Shown here piece by piece: positions 1-5,747 of a stretch of DNA of 10,153 nt. Made by a program: the position numbers and the translations under genes. Origin of the DNA: SG8-39 sp032125995 (GTDB taxonomy: Bacteria > Pseudomonadota > Gammaproteobacteria > Burkholderiales > SG8-39). Under the pieces are notes generated by a model. It was not told the DNA's origin. It was given only the letters and a program-made list of their open reading frames with translations, and searched no databases. How positions within the stretch are numbered: position 1 is the first letter of the stretch; each line of letters begins with the position of its first letter. Location: assembly GCA_032125995.1 (NCBI GenBank), contig JAQBBQ010000150.1, positions 1 through 10,153 on the forward strand, written 5' to 3'.

Positions 1-1962
1 AAAGCGGTCAATGCCAACGACCGCGCCTTCGAGGCCCACGTACTTGCGCCAGCCGGCGGTCACCCCCGCCTCGATCGCGATGCGCGGCACGCCACGCGGC
101 AGGACCTCGGCGCGGTAGCTCGCGTCCTCGCGGTCGAAGACCGAGGTCGATGGCATCGAGACCACGCGCACTGCGATGCCTTCGGCGGCGAGCCTTTTCT
201 GCGCTGCGAGGGCGAGCGCAACTTCGGAGCCGGTCGCGATGAGCACTGCGCGCGGCGCGCCCTGGGCTTCCGACAACACGTAGCCGCCCCTGCGAACATT
301 GGCGAGCGTCGCCGCATCGCGTGTGATGAAGGGGACGTTCTGGCGCGAGTAGAGCAGCGCCGTCGGTCCGTTCGCGCGTTCGAGCGCGGCGGCCCAGGCG
401 AGCGCGCTTTCCACCGTGTCGCCGGGGCGCCAGACATCGAGGTTCGGAATCAGGCGCAGCGTCGCCGCGTGCTCGATCGGCTGGTGCGTCGGTCCGTCCT
501 CGCCGAGGCCGATCGAATCGTGCGTGAACACATAGATCACGCGCAGCTTCATGAGCGCCGCCATGCGCAGCGCATTGCGCGCGTAATCGGAAAATACGAG
601 AAAGGTGCCGCCGTAGGGAATGAAGCCGCCATGCAGTGCCAACCCGTTCATCACGGCGCACATGCCGAACTCGCGCACCCCGTAGAACAGGTAGTTGCCG
701 CCGCCCTCGCGCCCGATCACCTTGGATGCTTTGACCATCGTCAGGTTGGACCCGGTGAGATCGGCCGAGCCACCGAGCAGTTCGGGCAGCGCAGGCTTGA
801 TCGCCTCGAGTGCAATCTGCGAGGCCTTGCGCGTTGCCACCGTCTCGGCCTTGGCGTCGAGTTCCTTCACCAGATCGTCGACGCGCGCGGCAAAATCGCG
901 CGGCAGCTCGCCCGCCATGCGACGGCGGAAGTCGGCCGCAAGTTCCGGGTGCGCCGCTTCATAGGCGGCAAACAGCTTCTGCCAGCGGCGCTCGGCACGC
1001 TTGCCCTTGGCGCGCGCATCCCAGGCATCATAGACCGGTTGCGGAATCTCGAACGGCGGATGCGGCCAGCCGATCGCCACGCGGGTCGCCGCAATCTCGG
1101 CCTCGCCCAGCGGCGCGCCGTGCGCAGCGCCGGTGTTGGCCTTGTTCGGCGCGCCCTTGGCGATCACGGTCTTGCAGCAAATCAACGTCGGACGCGCCTT
1201 CTCGCGCTTCGCCTTGCGGATGGCGCGATCCACCGCGTCGACGTCGTGTCCGTCGACGTTCGGAATCACCTGCCAGCCGTAGGCCGCAAAGCGCTTCGGC
1301 ACATCGTCCGTGAACCAGCTCGTGATGTGACCCTTGTCGGAATCGATCGAGATGCCGTTGTCGTCGTAGAACGCGACCAGCTTGCCCAGCCCGAGGGTGC
1401 CGGCGAGCGAGCAGGCTTCGTGTGATACGCCTTCCATCATGCAGCCGTCGCCGAGGAAAACGTAACTGTGGTGATCGATGAGGTCGAATCCCGGCCGGTT
1501 GAAATGCGCGGCGAGCTGTTTCTCGGCAATCGCCATGCCGACCGCGTTCGCAATTCCCTGCCCGAGCGGGCCGGTGGTCGTTTCGACGCCCGGGGCATGG
1601 CCAACCTCGGGATGGCCCGGGGTCTTCGAGCCGAGCTGTCGGAAGCGACGCAGCTCCGCCATCGGCAGGTCGTAGCCGGTCAGATGCAATAGCGCATACA
1701 GCAGCATCGAGCCATGCCCGTTGGAGAGCATGAAGCGATCACGATCGGCCCAGCGCGGATTCGCCGGAGCGTGCTTGAGGTGCCGGCCCCAGAGCGCGAC
1801 GGCGATCTCCGCCATGCCCATCGGCATGCCGGGGTGACCGGAATTCGCCGCCTGTACGGCATCCATGGCGAGCGCGCGAATCGCGTTCGCCATCTCGCGC
1901 GTCAGCGCCGGATTGGAGGGCTTGCTGCGCGAGGGCTTGGAGACGGCGGTGTGCGGGTCCAT
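1..1962 (-). CDS. tkt: Transketolase, C-terminus cut by window edge
   Basis: Thiamine-diphosphate enzyme of the non-oxidative pentose phosphate pathway (or Calvin cycle) that moves two-carbon ketol units between sugar phosphates in the cytoplasm. The 654 visible residues read without interruption from an ATG at 1962 to the window edge. Seen in order: GHPGMPMG and NGHGSMLLYALLHLTGY near the N-terminus; the ThDP/metal motif GDG (171-173) completed by YDDN (Asn202); the pyrimidine-domain block FYGVREFGM with the cofactor-activating Glu431; HDSIGLGEDGPTHQP; and a C-terminal KYVGLEGAVVG block. Family members continue about 30 residues past the last visible one, so only the tail is missing. The ATG has AGGA six bases upstream (1969-1972). 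About 20 residues precede the conserved core, so a start at Met24 is possible. In many betaproteobacteria gap and pgk follow tkt, which would lie beyond the left edge. Confidence 0.96.
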   Translation of the reverse strand, partial: MDPHTAVSKPSRSKPSNPALTREMANAIRALAMDAVQAANSGHPGMPMGMAEIAVALWGRHLKHAPANPRWADRDRFMLSNGHGSMLLYALLHLTGYDLPMAELRRFRQLGSKTPGHPEVGHAPGVETTTGPLGQGIANAVGMAIAEKQLAAHFNRPGFDLIDHHSYVFLGDGCMMEGVSHEACSLAGTLGLGKLVAFYDDNGISIDSDKGHITSWFTDDVPKRFAAYGWQVIPNVDGHDVDAVDRAIRKAKREKARPTLICCKTVIAKGAPNKANTGAAHGAPLGEAEIAATRVAIGWPHPPFEIPQPVYDAWDARAKGKRAERRWQKLFAAYEAAHPELAADFRRRMAGELPRDFAARVDDLVKELDAKAETVATRKASQIALEAIKPALPELLGGSADLTGSNLTMVKASKVIGREGGGNYLFYGVREFGMCAVMNGLALHGGFIPYGGTFLVFSDYARNALRMAALMKLRVIYVFTHDSIGLGEDGPTHQPIEHAATLRLIPNLDVWRPGDTVESALAWAAALERANGPTALLYSRQNVPFITRDAATLANVRRGGYVLSEAQGAPRAVLIATGSEVALALAAQKRLAAEGIAVRVVSMPSTSVFDREDASYRAEVLPRGVPRIAIEAGVTAGWRKYVGLEGAVVGIDRF

Positions 1963-2050
1963 TGCTGATCCTGCAATCGAAAGGTGCGAGAACTTGGGAA
2001 TACGGCGCGGAGAGACGGATCGAATTCAACGTGGATTGAGAAACCGGGGA

Positions 2051-2072
2051 GCGGCCGCCTGCTTGCGGCCGC
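2051..2072. repeat. Inverted repeat made of two 8-bp GC palindromes
   Basis: GCGGCCGC occurs at 2051-2058 and again at 2065-2072, six bases apart. Each copy is itself palindromic, so the pair can fold as one hairpin or as two. It sits in the waaC-tkt spacer. No T-run follows on either strand, so it is a poor intrinsic terminator; a chance product of high GC is possible. Confidence 0.4.
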
Positions 2073-2120
2073 GGTCCGCCCGCGGCGTACGATCGGAATT
2101 ATCGGCGAAAATGCCGCGCC

Positions 2121-2143
2121 GGAAAACGCATGGTTCGTTTTCC
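2121..2143 (-). terminator. Perfect 8-bp inverted repeat after waaC
   Basis: GGAAAACG (2121-2128) and CGTTTTCC (2136-2143) are exact reverse complements around a 7-base loop, 65 bases beyond the waaC stop codon. On the minus strand the right arm is followed by a GC-rich stretch containing a short TTTT, not an immediate U-tract. This makes a weak terminator or an mRNA 3' structure that might separate waaC from tkt. The structure is seen; the role is inferred. Confidence 0.35.
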
Positions 2144-2207
2144 TGCAGTCGTCAGCGTGACGTGGCCGCGTTGCGCCGCCCGACCAGGCGCCAGATCATC
2201 GCGAAGA

Positions 2208-3197
2208 TCAGGCGAGCGTGGGATCGACTTCGCCGACCGCTTCGAGTACGTCGGCGGGCGTCGGTGGCCGTCCGATCGCCCCGCGGTACGCGGTCGGCCC
2301 CGCGCCAATCGGCTTCGCGTCGAGCGGCTCGGAGTCGCAGAAGATGCCGACGACGGGGACCGAAAACGCCGCGGCGAGATGCATGAGGCCGGTGTCGACG
2401 CCGATGACCACCCGCGCGTGGGCGAGCAGTGCAGCGGCCTGTTGAATCGTCATGCGCGGCGCAACGACTGCGGGTGGGGCTGCCGCGGCGATGCGGCGCG
2501 CACGCGCGGCTTCGGCGGCGTCACCCCACGGCAGGACGCAGACGATGCCCTTCGCAGCGAGTGCCTTGGCGAGCGCTTCCCATGCAGATTCGGTCCACAG
2601 CTTGGCTGCGCGCGCGGTCGCGTGCAGCAAAACCGCGTAGCCCTCGTTCGGCGCGAACCCGGCACGCGCCGGGGCCATCAGACCAAAATCGATCTCGGGT
2701 CGTATTGCATAGCCGAGCGCCTGCGCAGCGACCGCGCGATAGCGCGTGATCTTGTGATCGGCCGCGCCGAACTCGTGCATCACGTCGTAGCCGCGCGCGG
2801 CGAGGCGCTCGCGTATGGTGCCGGGTCCGAAACCGTGGAGGACGCTTGCCTGTCCGCGTCGCCGCGTCGCGCGGCGGGCAAGCTGCGCAAGCGCAAGGCT
2901 TTTCAGCAGCCCCTGCGTATCGAGGATCAGGTCGTAGTCCGTCCGCGCGAGCGCGGTTCTGGCAGTGCCGATCTCGCGCCAGGTCGCTGGCGCGAGTAGC
3001 CGCCTGCGCCAGCGCCGGATAGCGACTGGAATTACGACGTCGACGGCGGGATGCAAGCCGGCGAGCGAAACGTAGGCTTCCTCGACGACCCAATGGATCA
3101 CCGCCTGTGGACGCTCGCGGCGGATGTCGGTGACGGCGGGAAACGTGTGCACGATGTCGCCCAGGGAGGACATGCGCACGAGCAGGAGGGTCGTCAT
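2208..3197 (-). CDS. waaC: Lipopolysaccharide heptosyltransferase I (glycosyltransferase family 9)
   Basis: Adds the first L-glycero-D-manno-heptose from ADP-heptose to the Kdo of lipid A-Kdo2 on the cytoplasmic face of the inner membrane, starting the LPS inner core. It reads as a GT-B fold of normal length, about 329 residues. The N-terminus LLLVRMSSLGDIVHTFPAV carries the catalytic-type Asp of SSLGD, followed by VVEEAYVSLAGLHPAVD and VIPVAIRRWRR, both typical of WaaC rather than WaaF. The C-terminal domain has LHATARAAKLWTE and the nucleotide-sugar block GVDTGLMHLAAA. There is no transmembrane helix. The start was chosen at 3197 because homologues begin two to four residues before LLVR; an in-frame ATG at 3209 would add four residues, and neither has a clear Shine-Dalgarno. 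The gene is divergent from nudC and lies upstream of tkt on the same strand. Confidence 0.93.
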   Translation of the reverse strand: MTTLLLVRMSSLGDIVHTFPAVTDIRRERPQAVIHWVVEEAYVSLAGLHPAVDVVIPVAIRRWRRRLLAPATWREIGTARTALARTDYDLILDTQGLLKSLALAQLARRATRRRGQASVLHGFGPGTIRERLAARGYDVMHEFGAADHKITRYRAVAAQALGYAIRPEIDFGLMAPARAGFAPNEGYAVLLHATARAAKLWTESAWEALAKALAAKGIVCVLPWGDAAEAARARRIAAAAPPAVVAPRMTIQQAAALLAHARVVIGVDTGLMHLAAAFSVPVVGIFCDSEPLDAKPIGAGPTAYRGAIGRPPTPADVLEAVGEVDPTLA

Positions 3198-3257
3198 TGT
3201 CGGCCGCATCGTACGTCGTAACGGGCGTCAGTAGACCGCCGGTTGCGCAGTCGAACT

Positions 3258-3280
3258 GCAGGCCCGATTGACGGGCCTGC
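3258..3280. repeat. Perfect 9-bp hairpin between divergent waaC and nudC
   Basis: GCAGGCCCG (3258-3266) and CGGGCCTGC (3272-3280) are exact reverse complements with a 5-base loop ATTGA. It lies 60 bases outside each flanking start codon. With no T-run on either side and no convergent gene end, it is not an ordinary terminator. It could be a 5'-UTR structure or a regulator site; which one cannot be told from sequence. Confidence 0.55.
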
Positions 3281-3281
3281 G

Positions 3282-3299
3282 GCGATCGAGGCGATCGAG
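3282..3299. repeat. Tandem duplication of GCGATCGAG
   Basis: Two exact head-to-tail copies (3282-3290 and 3291-3299), followed by the related GTGATCAG. Each copy contains the palindrome CGATCG. They sit directly beside the 9-bp hairpin in the waaC-nudC spacer and could be a repeated operator half-site or simple slippage. Confidence 0.4.
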
Positions 3300-3323
3300 G
3301 TGATCAGCGGAATGCGAGCCGGG

Positions 3324-3329
3324 TACACT
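3324..3329 (+). promoter_or_regulatory. nudC: Possible -10 box (TACACT) close to the nudC start
   Basis: TACACT ends ten bases before the nudC ATG, and no purine-rich Shine-Dalgarno precedes that ATG. If used, transcription would begin around 3336, giving an almost leaderless nudC message. No good -35 hexamer is visible at 16-18 bases upstream, so support is weak. Confidence 0.2.
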
Positions 3330-3339
3330 CGACCCCACC

Positions 3340-4239
3340 ATGATCACGCTTCCCTTTCACAGTCCCGAGCGCTTCGAGTACCTGGTCGCAGCGCCGGAAA
3401 GCGGCGCCGGCCATTGGTTCGTATTCAGCGGCGACCGCCTGTTGGTCGACATTGGACCGCCGAGCAGCGCGCCGAGCGATGACTTGCGCGTCGCGTCGCG
3501 CCCGCAGTGGGCGCGGCTGCCGTTCGGCGCAACACCGGGTCTCGAGGCCGAGGCGCTGCGCACGCTCTACCTCGGTCGGCTCGGCGAGACACATTGCTAC
3601 GCCGCCGAGTTTCCTGCCGACACGCCACCGCCGCCGGGCGCGAACTGGGAGAACCTGCGAACGCTGTTCTCGGTTCTGGACGATGCGCTGTTCGATATTG
3701 CCGGCCGCGCGCTGCAGGTCGTCGACTGGGACCGTACGCACCAGTACTGCGGACGTTGCGGGACAGCGACTGTCGCGAAGGCGGACGAACGCGTGCGGGT
3801 ATGCCCGTCGTGCCGGCTGTCGGCGTACCCGCGGGTCGCGCCGGCCATCATGGCGCTCATCTGCCGCGGTCGCGAAGTCCTGCTTGGCCGCGGGCCGCAC
3901 TTTCCGCGCGGGATGTACAGCGCACTCGCCGGATTCGCAGGTCCCGGAGAGTCGCTCGAACAGTGCCTCGCGCGTGAGGTGGCCGAAGAGGTCAACGTCT
4001 CGGTCGACAACATCCGCTATTTCGCCAGCCAGCCCTGGCCATTTCCCCACTCGCTGATGGTCGCCTTTACCTGCGACTGGACCGGGGGCGATATCCGCCC
4101 GGACCCTGCCGAGATCGAGGACGCGGCGTGGTTCGACGTGTTCCAATTGCCTAAGCTTCCAAGTAAAATCTCGATCGCTCGAGCCTTGATCGATGCCGTG
4201 ACCGGCGAGATGAGGCGGGCACATGGCGGCAGCGCTTAA
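3340..4239 (+). CDS. nudC: NudC-type NAD(+)/NADH diphosphatase (NAD-decapping Nudix hydrolase)
   Basis: Hydrolyses NAD(H) to NMN(H) and AMP; characterised NudC also removes the NAD cap from bacterial RNA 5' ends. Of 299 residues (E. coli NudC has 257), the N-terminal domain is divergent. A zinc ribbon follows with CGRC (Cys137, Cys140) and CPSC (Cys155, Cys158). The Nudix box spans 198-220: Gly198, Glu204, Arg212-Glu213 and the metal-binding Glu216-Glu217 are all in place, but the box's usual second glycine is Asn219. The subfamily signature SQPWPFPHS is at 230-238, which separates NudC from generic Nudix enzymes. The ATG at 3340 is the only good start and has no evident Shine-Dalgarno. The next gene on the strand, the polyamine fusion, is 145 bp downstream and seems to have its own leader, so co-transcription is uncertain. 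Confidence 0.94.
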   Translation: MITLPFHSPERFEYLVAAPESGAGHWFVFSGDRLLVDIGPPSSAPSDDLRVASRPQWARLPFGATPGLEAEALRTLYLGRLGETHCYAAEFPADTPPPPGANWENLRTLFSVLDDALFDIAGRALQVVDWDRTHQYCGRCGTATVAKADERVRVCPSCRLSAYPRVAPAIMALICRGREVLLGRGPHFPRGMYSALAGFAGPGESLEQCLAREVAEEVNVSVDNIRYFASQPWPFPHSLMVAFTCDWTGGDIRPDPAEIEDAAWFDVFQLPKLPSKISIARALIDAVTGEMRRAHGGSA

Positions 4240-4297
4240 CAACGTCGCACCGCGTCGGAAACACGCGTGGCGACCGTACCGCAAGGCCTCCGATCAA

Positions 4298-4330
4298 ACT
4301 AATTATCGTTGTAATACAGCGTGTTATCTA
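4298..4330 (+). promoter_or_regulatory. AT-rich promoter-like tract upstream of the speD-speE fusion
   Basis: This is the most AT-rich stretch in the window, containing TTGTAATAC and TTATCTAAA. TAATAC (4312-4317) and TTATCT (4324-4329) are both plausible -10 boxes, but neither has a recognisable -35 at proper spacing. A start from the first would transcribe the whole downstream stem-loop; a start from the second would begin inside it. Confidence 0.35.
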
Positions 4331-4362
4331 AAGGCGTAACCAGGAACCCCAGGTTGCGCCTT
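4331..4362 (+). promoter_or_regulatory. 11-bp leader stem-loop ahead of speD-speE
   Basis: AAGGCGTAACC (4331-4341) pairs with GGTTGCGCCTT (4352-4362) along all 11 positions, with one G-U wobble, enclosing a 10-base loop AGGAACCCCA. It is followed by CGTGTTTTAGGGA, so it could act as a terminator or attenuator. The Shine-Dalgarno AGGGA (4371-4375) starts nine bases after the stem. CTA (4328-4330) can pair with TAG (4370-4372), and loop CCC with the GGG of the Shine-Dalgarno, so translational control is also possible. CGTGTT flanks the hairpin on both sides (4320-4325, 4363-4368). It does not match a riboswitch class I can name. It might simply be a leaky nudC terminator. Confidence 0.5.
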
Positions 4363-4384
4363 CGTGTTTTAGGGAAAATCGAAA

Positions 4385-5644
4385 ATGAAGGGCCTGCACC
4401 TCGTCGCCGATCTGAGTGGATGCCAGTGCACCCCCGAAGTGCTACGGGCGGGCTCCGATTTCGAAACTAAGTGCACCGAACTGGTGCAAGCGGCCGGTCT
4501 CGATGTAATCGGGACCCGATTTCATCAGTTCCAGGAGGGCGGCTTCACTGGCGTGGTCTTGCTCGCCGAATCACATGTCGCGGTCCACACCTGGCCCGAT
4601 CAGGCCGGGGTCACCCTAGACGTCTATGTCGCCCATGCCAACGCCGGCAACGCCGAACGGGCACGCGGCCTGTTCGGCGCGCTGGCCGCGCACTTCGCGC
4701 CGACCGAAACCGCAAGCGGCGCCATCGAGCGCGGCGAACACCTGCTGATGGAGCCGCTAAACGATTCGACCGGCTTCTACATTCGCGCCCATCGCCAACT
4801 CGGTGAATGGCAGACGCGCTACCAGCGCATGTCGGTCTACGACACGCCGGCCTTCGGCAAAGTATTCCGTCTCGACGACAGCAGTACGATCTCGGAACGC
4901 GAAGCGTTCGTCACCCATGAGAATCTCGTGCACCCCACGCTGTGCGCCCATAACGCGCCGCGAAATGTCCTCATCATCGGCGGTGGCGACGGCGGCGCAG
5001 CCGAAGAGGTGCTCAAGCACCCCTCGGTGGAGCAGCTCACCTTGGTCGAGTTCGACGCCGACGTGCTGCGTGTCGCGAAAGATCATTTTCAGACTGTGCA
5101 TCGGGGCGTGTTCGATCACCCGAAGCTCCGCGTGGTCATACGCGACGGCCTGCAGTACCTGCGCGAAACCGCCGACAAAGTCGACGTCATCGTGCTCGAT
5201 CTGGGCGATCCGGTCGGGCCGGCCGCAGCGCTCTACACGACCGAGGCGATTCAGCGGTTGCGCCAGGCGCTTGCGCCGGGCGGCGCGATGGTGCTGCAAC
5301 TGGGCGCGCCCACGGCACAGCCCGAGCGCGTCGCGGCGCTGGCGCAGCGCCTGAACAGCGTATTCCGGATCGTGCGGCCCTACACCGTCTTCGTGCCGCT
5401 CCACGGCGCGCAGTGGGCGATGGCCGCCTGCTCCGACAAGCTCGATCCAAAGGCCTATACCGCGGACGAGATCGACCGCCGCATCGAGCAACGCCGGCTG
5501 CGGGATCTGCGCTACTACAACGGCGAAACCCACGAAGGCGTATTCGCGCTGCCGAACTTCCTTCGCGACCTGGTCGCCCCGCCGCGCGTCAAGATGTCCA
5601 CGCGTGGACGCCGACTGGGCGTCGTGCGCGCGGCGACCAAGTAA
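4385..5644 (+). CDS. speD-speE: Fused S-adenosylmethionine decarboxylase-like / aminopropyltransferase (SpeD-SpeE)
   Basis: Expected to make decarboxylated AdoMet and use it to convert putrescine to spermidine in one polypeptide. Residues 1-125 form a class 1B SpeD domain: AESHVAVHTWPD holds the self-cleavage bond Glu62-Ser63 (Ser63 becomes the pyruvoyl group) and His68. The usual catalytic Cys, in the TCG position 20 residues after the serine, is Ala83. Residues 126-419 form a spermidine synthase domain: Gln147, GGGDGG (199-204), LVEFD, RDGLQYL and catalytic-type Asp272 and Asp275 in DLGDPVGPA. The pocket block that reads Q-x-T-E-R-D-E-F-x-Y in known enzymes has Thr168, Glu173 and Thr177 in place of Gln, Asp and Tyr. 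There is no stop or frameshift at the junction. The ATG is nine bases after AGGGA. Similar fusions are known from betaproteobacteria such as Delftia. The architecture is certain, the exact substrate less so. Confidence 0.9.
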   Translation: MKGLHLVADLSGCQCTPEVLRAGSDFETKCTELVQAAGLDVIGTRFHQFQEGGFTGVVLLAESHVAVHTWPDQAGVTLDVYVAHANAGNAERARGLFGALAAHFAPTETASGAIERGEHLLMEPLNDSTGFYIRAHRQLGEWQTRYQRMSVYDTPAFGKVFRLDDSSTISEREAFVTHENLVHPTLCAHNAPRNVLIIGGGDGGAAEEVLKHPSVEQLTLVEFDADVLRVAKDHFQTVHRGVFDHPKLRVVIRDGLQYLRETADKVDVIVLDLGDPVGPAAALYTTEAIQRLRQALAPGGAMVLQLGAPTAQPERVAALAQRLNSVFRIVRPYTVFVPLHGAQWAMAACSDKLDPKAYTADEIDRRIEQRRLRDLRYYNGETHEGVFALPNFLRDLVAPPRVKMSTRGRRLGVVRAATK

Positions 5645-5655
5645 CGCGCGGACCT

Positions 5656-5678
5656 GGCAAGCCAGAACTCGGCTTGTC
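5656..5678 (+). terminator. Hairpin just after the speD-speE stop codon
   Basis: CAAGCC (5658-5663) pairs with GGCTTG (5671-5676) around a 7-base loop, extendable outward by a G-U and a G-C pair. It begins about a dozen bases after the stop codon, between convergent genes. No T-run follows, so intrinsic termination would be weak. Confidence 0.35.
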
Positions 5679-5727
5679 GCCTCAGCCGGCGCGCGTGGCG
5701 AGGGTCCAGGCAGCGGCTGCCGCCGGA

Positions 5728-5741
5728 CGCCTGACGAGGCG
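5728..5741 (-). terminator. Short hairpin near the transaminase stop codon
   Basis: CGCCT (5728-5732) and AGGCG (5737-5741) form a 5-bp stem with a GACG tetraloop, beginning six bases past the minus-strand transaminase stop. There is no U-tract. It may serve as an end-of-message structure. Confidence 0.25.
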
Positions 5742-5747
5742 CCGCCG

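Noticed and set aside
469..1425. Long open frame on the plus strand opposite tkt (318 codons)
   Set aside because: It lies wholly antisense to a clearly conserved transketolase, and its residue content (rich in Arg, Ala, Gly, His) is that of a high-GC shadow frame.
2099..2131. Ten-codon minus-strand peptide frame (MRFPARHFRR) upstream of tkt, as a leader peptide
   Set aside because: It has AGGA nine bases before its ATG but no run of a regulatory amino acid and no attenuator-like pair of hairpins tied to it; too short to support.
2153..2199. Short minus-strand frame just after waaC (MIWRLVGRRNAATSR)
   Set aside because: Fifteen codons, no ribosome site and no known counterpart; probably chance.
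3304..4284. 326-codon minus-strand frame opposite nudC
   Set aside because: Antisense to a motif-complete NudC, with no recognisable domain of its own; a codon-bias shadow.
4331..4362. Naming the leader hairpin a specific SAM or preQ1 riboswitch
   Set aside because: The 3-bp loop to Shine-Dalgarno contact is too short and the conserved core bases of those classes are not recognisable.
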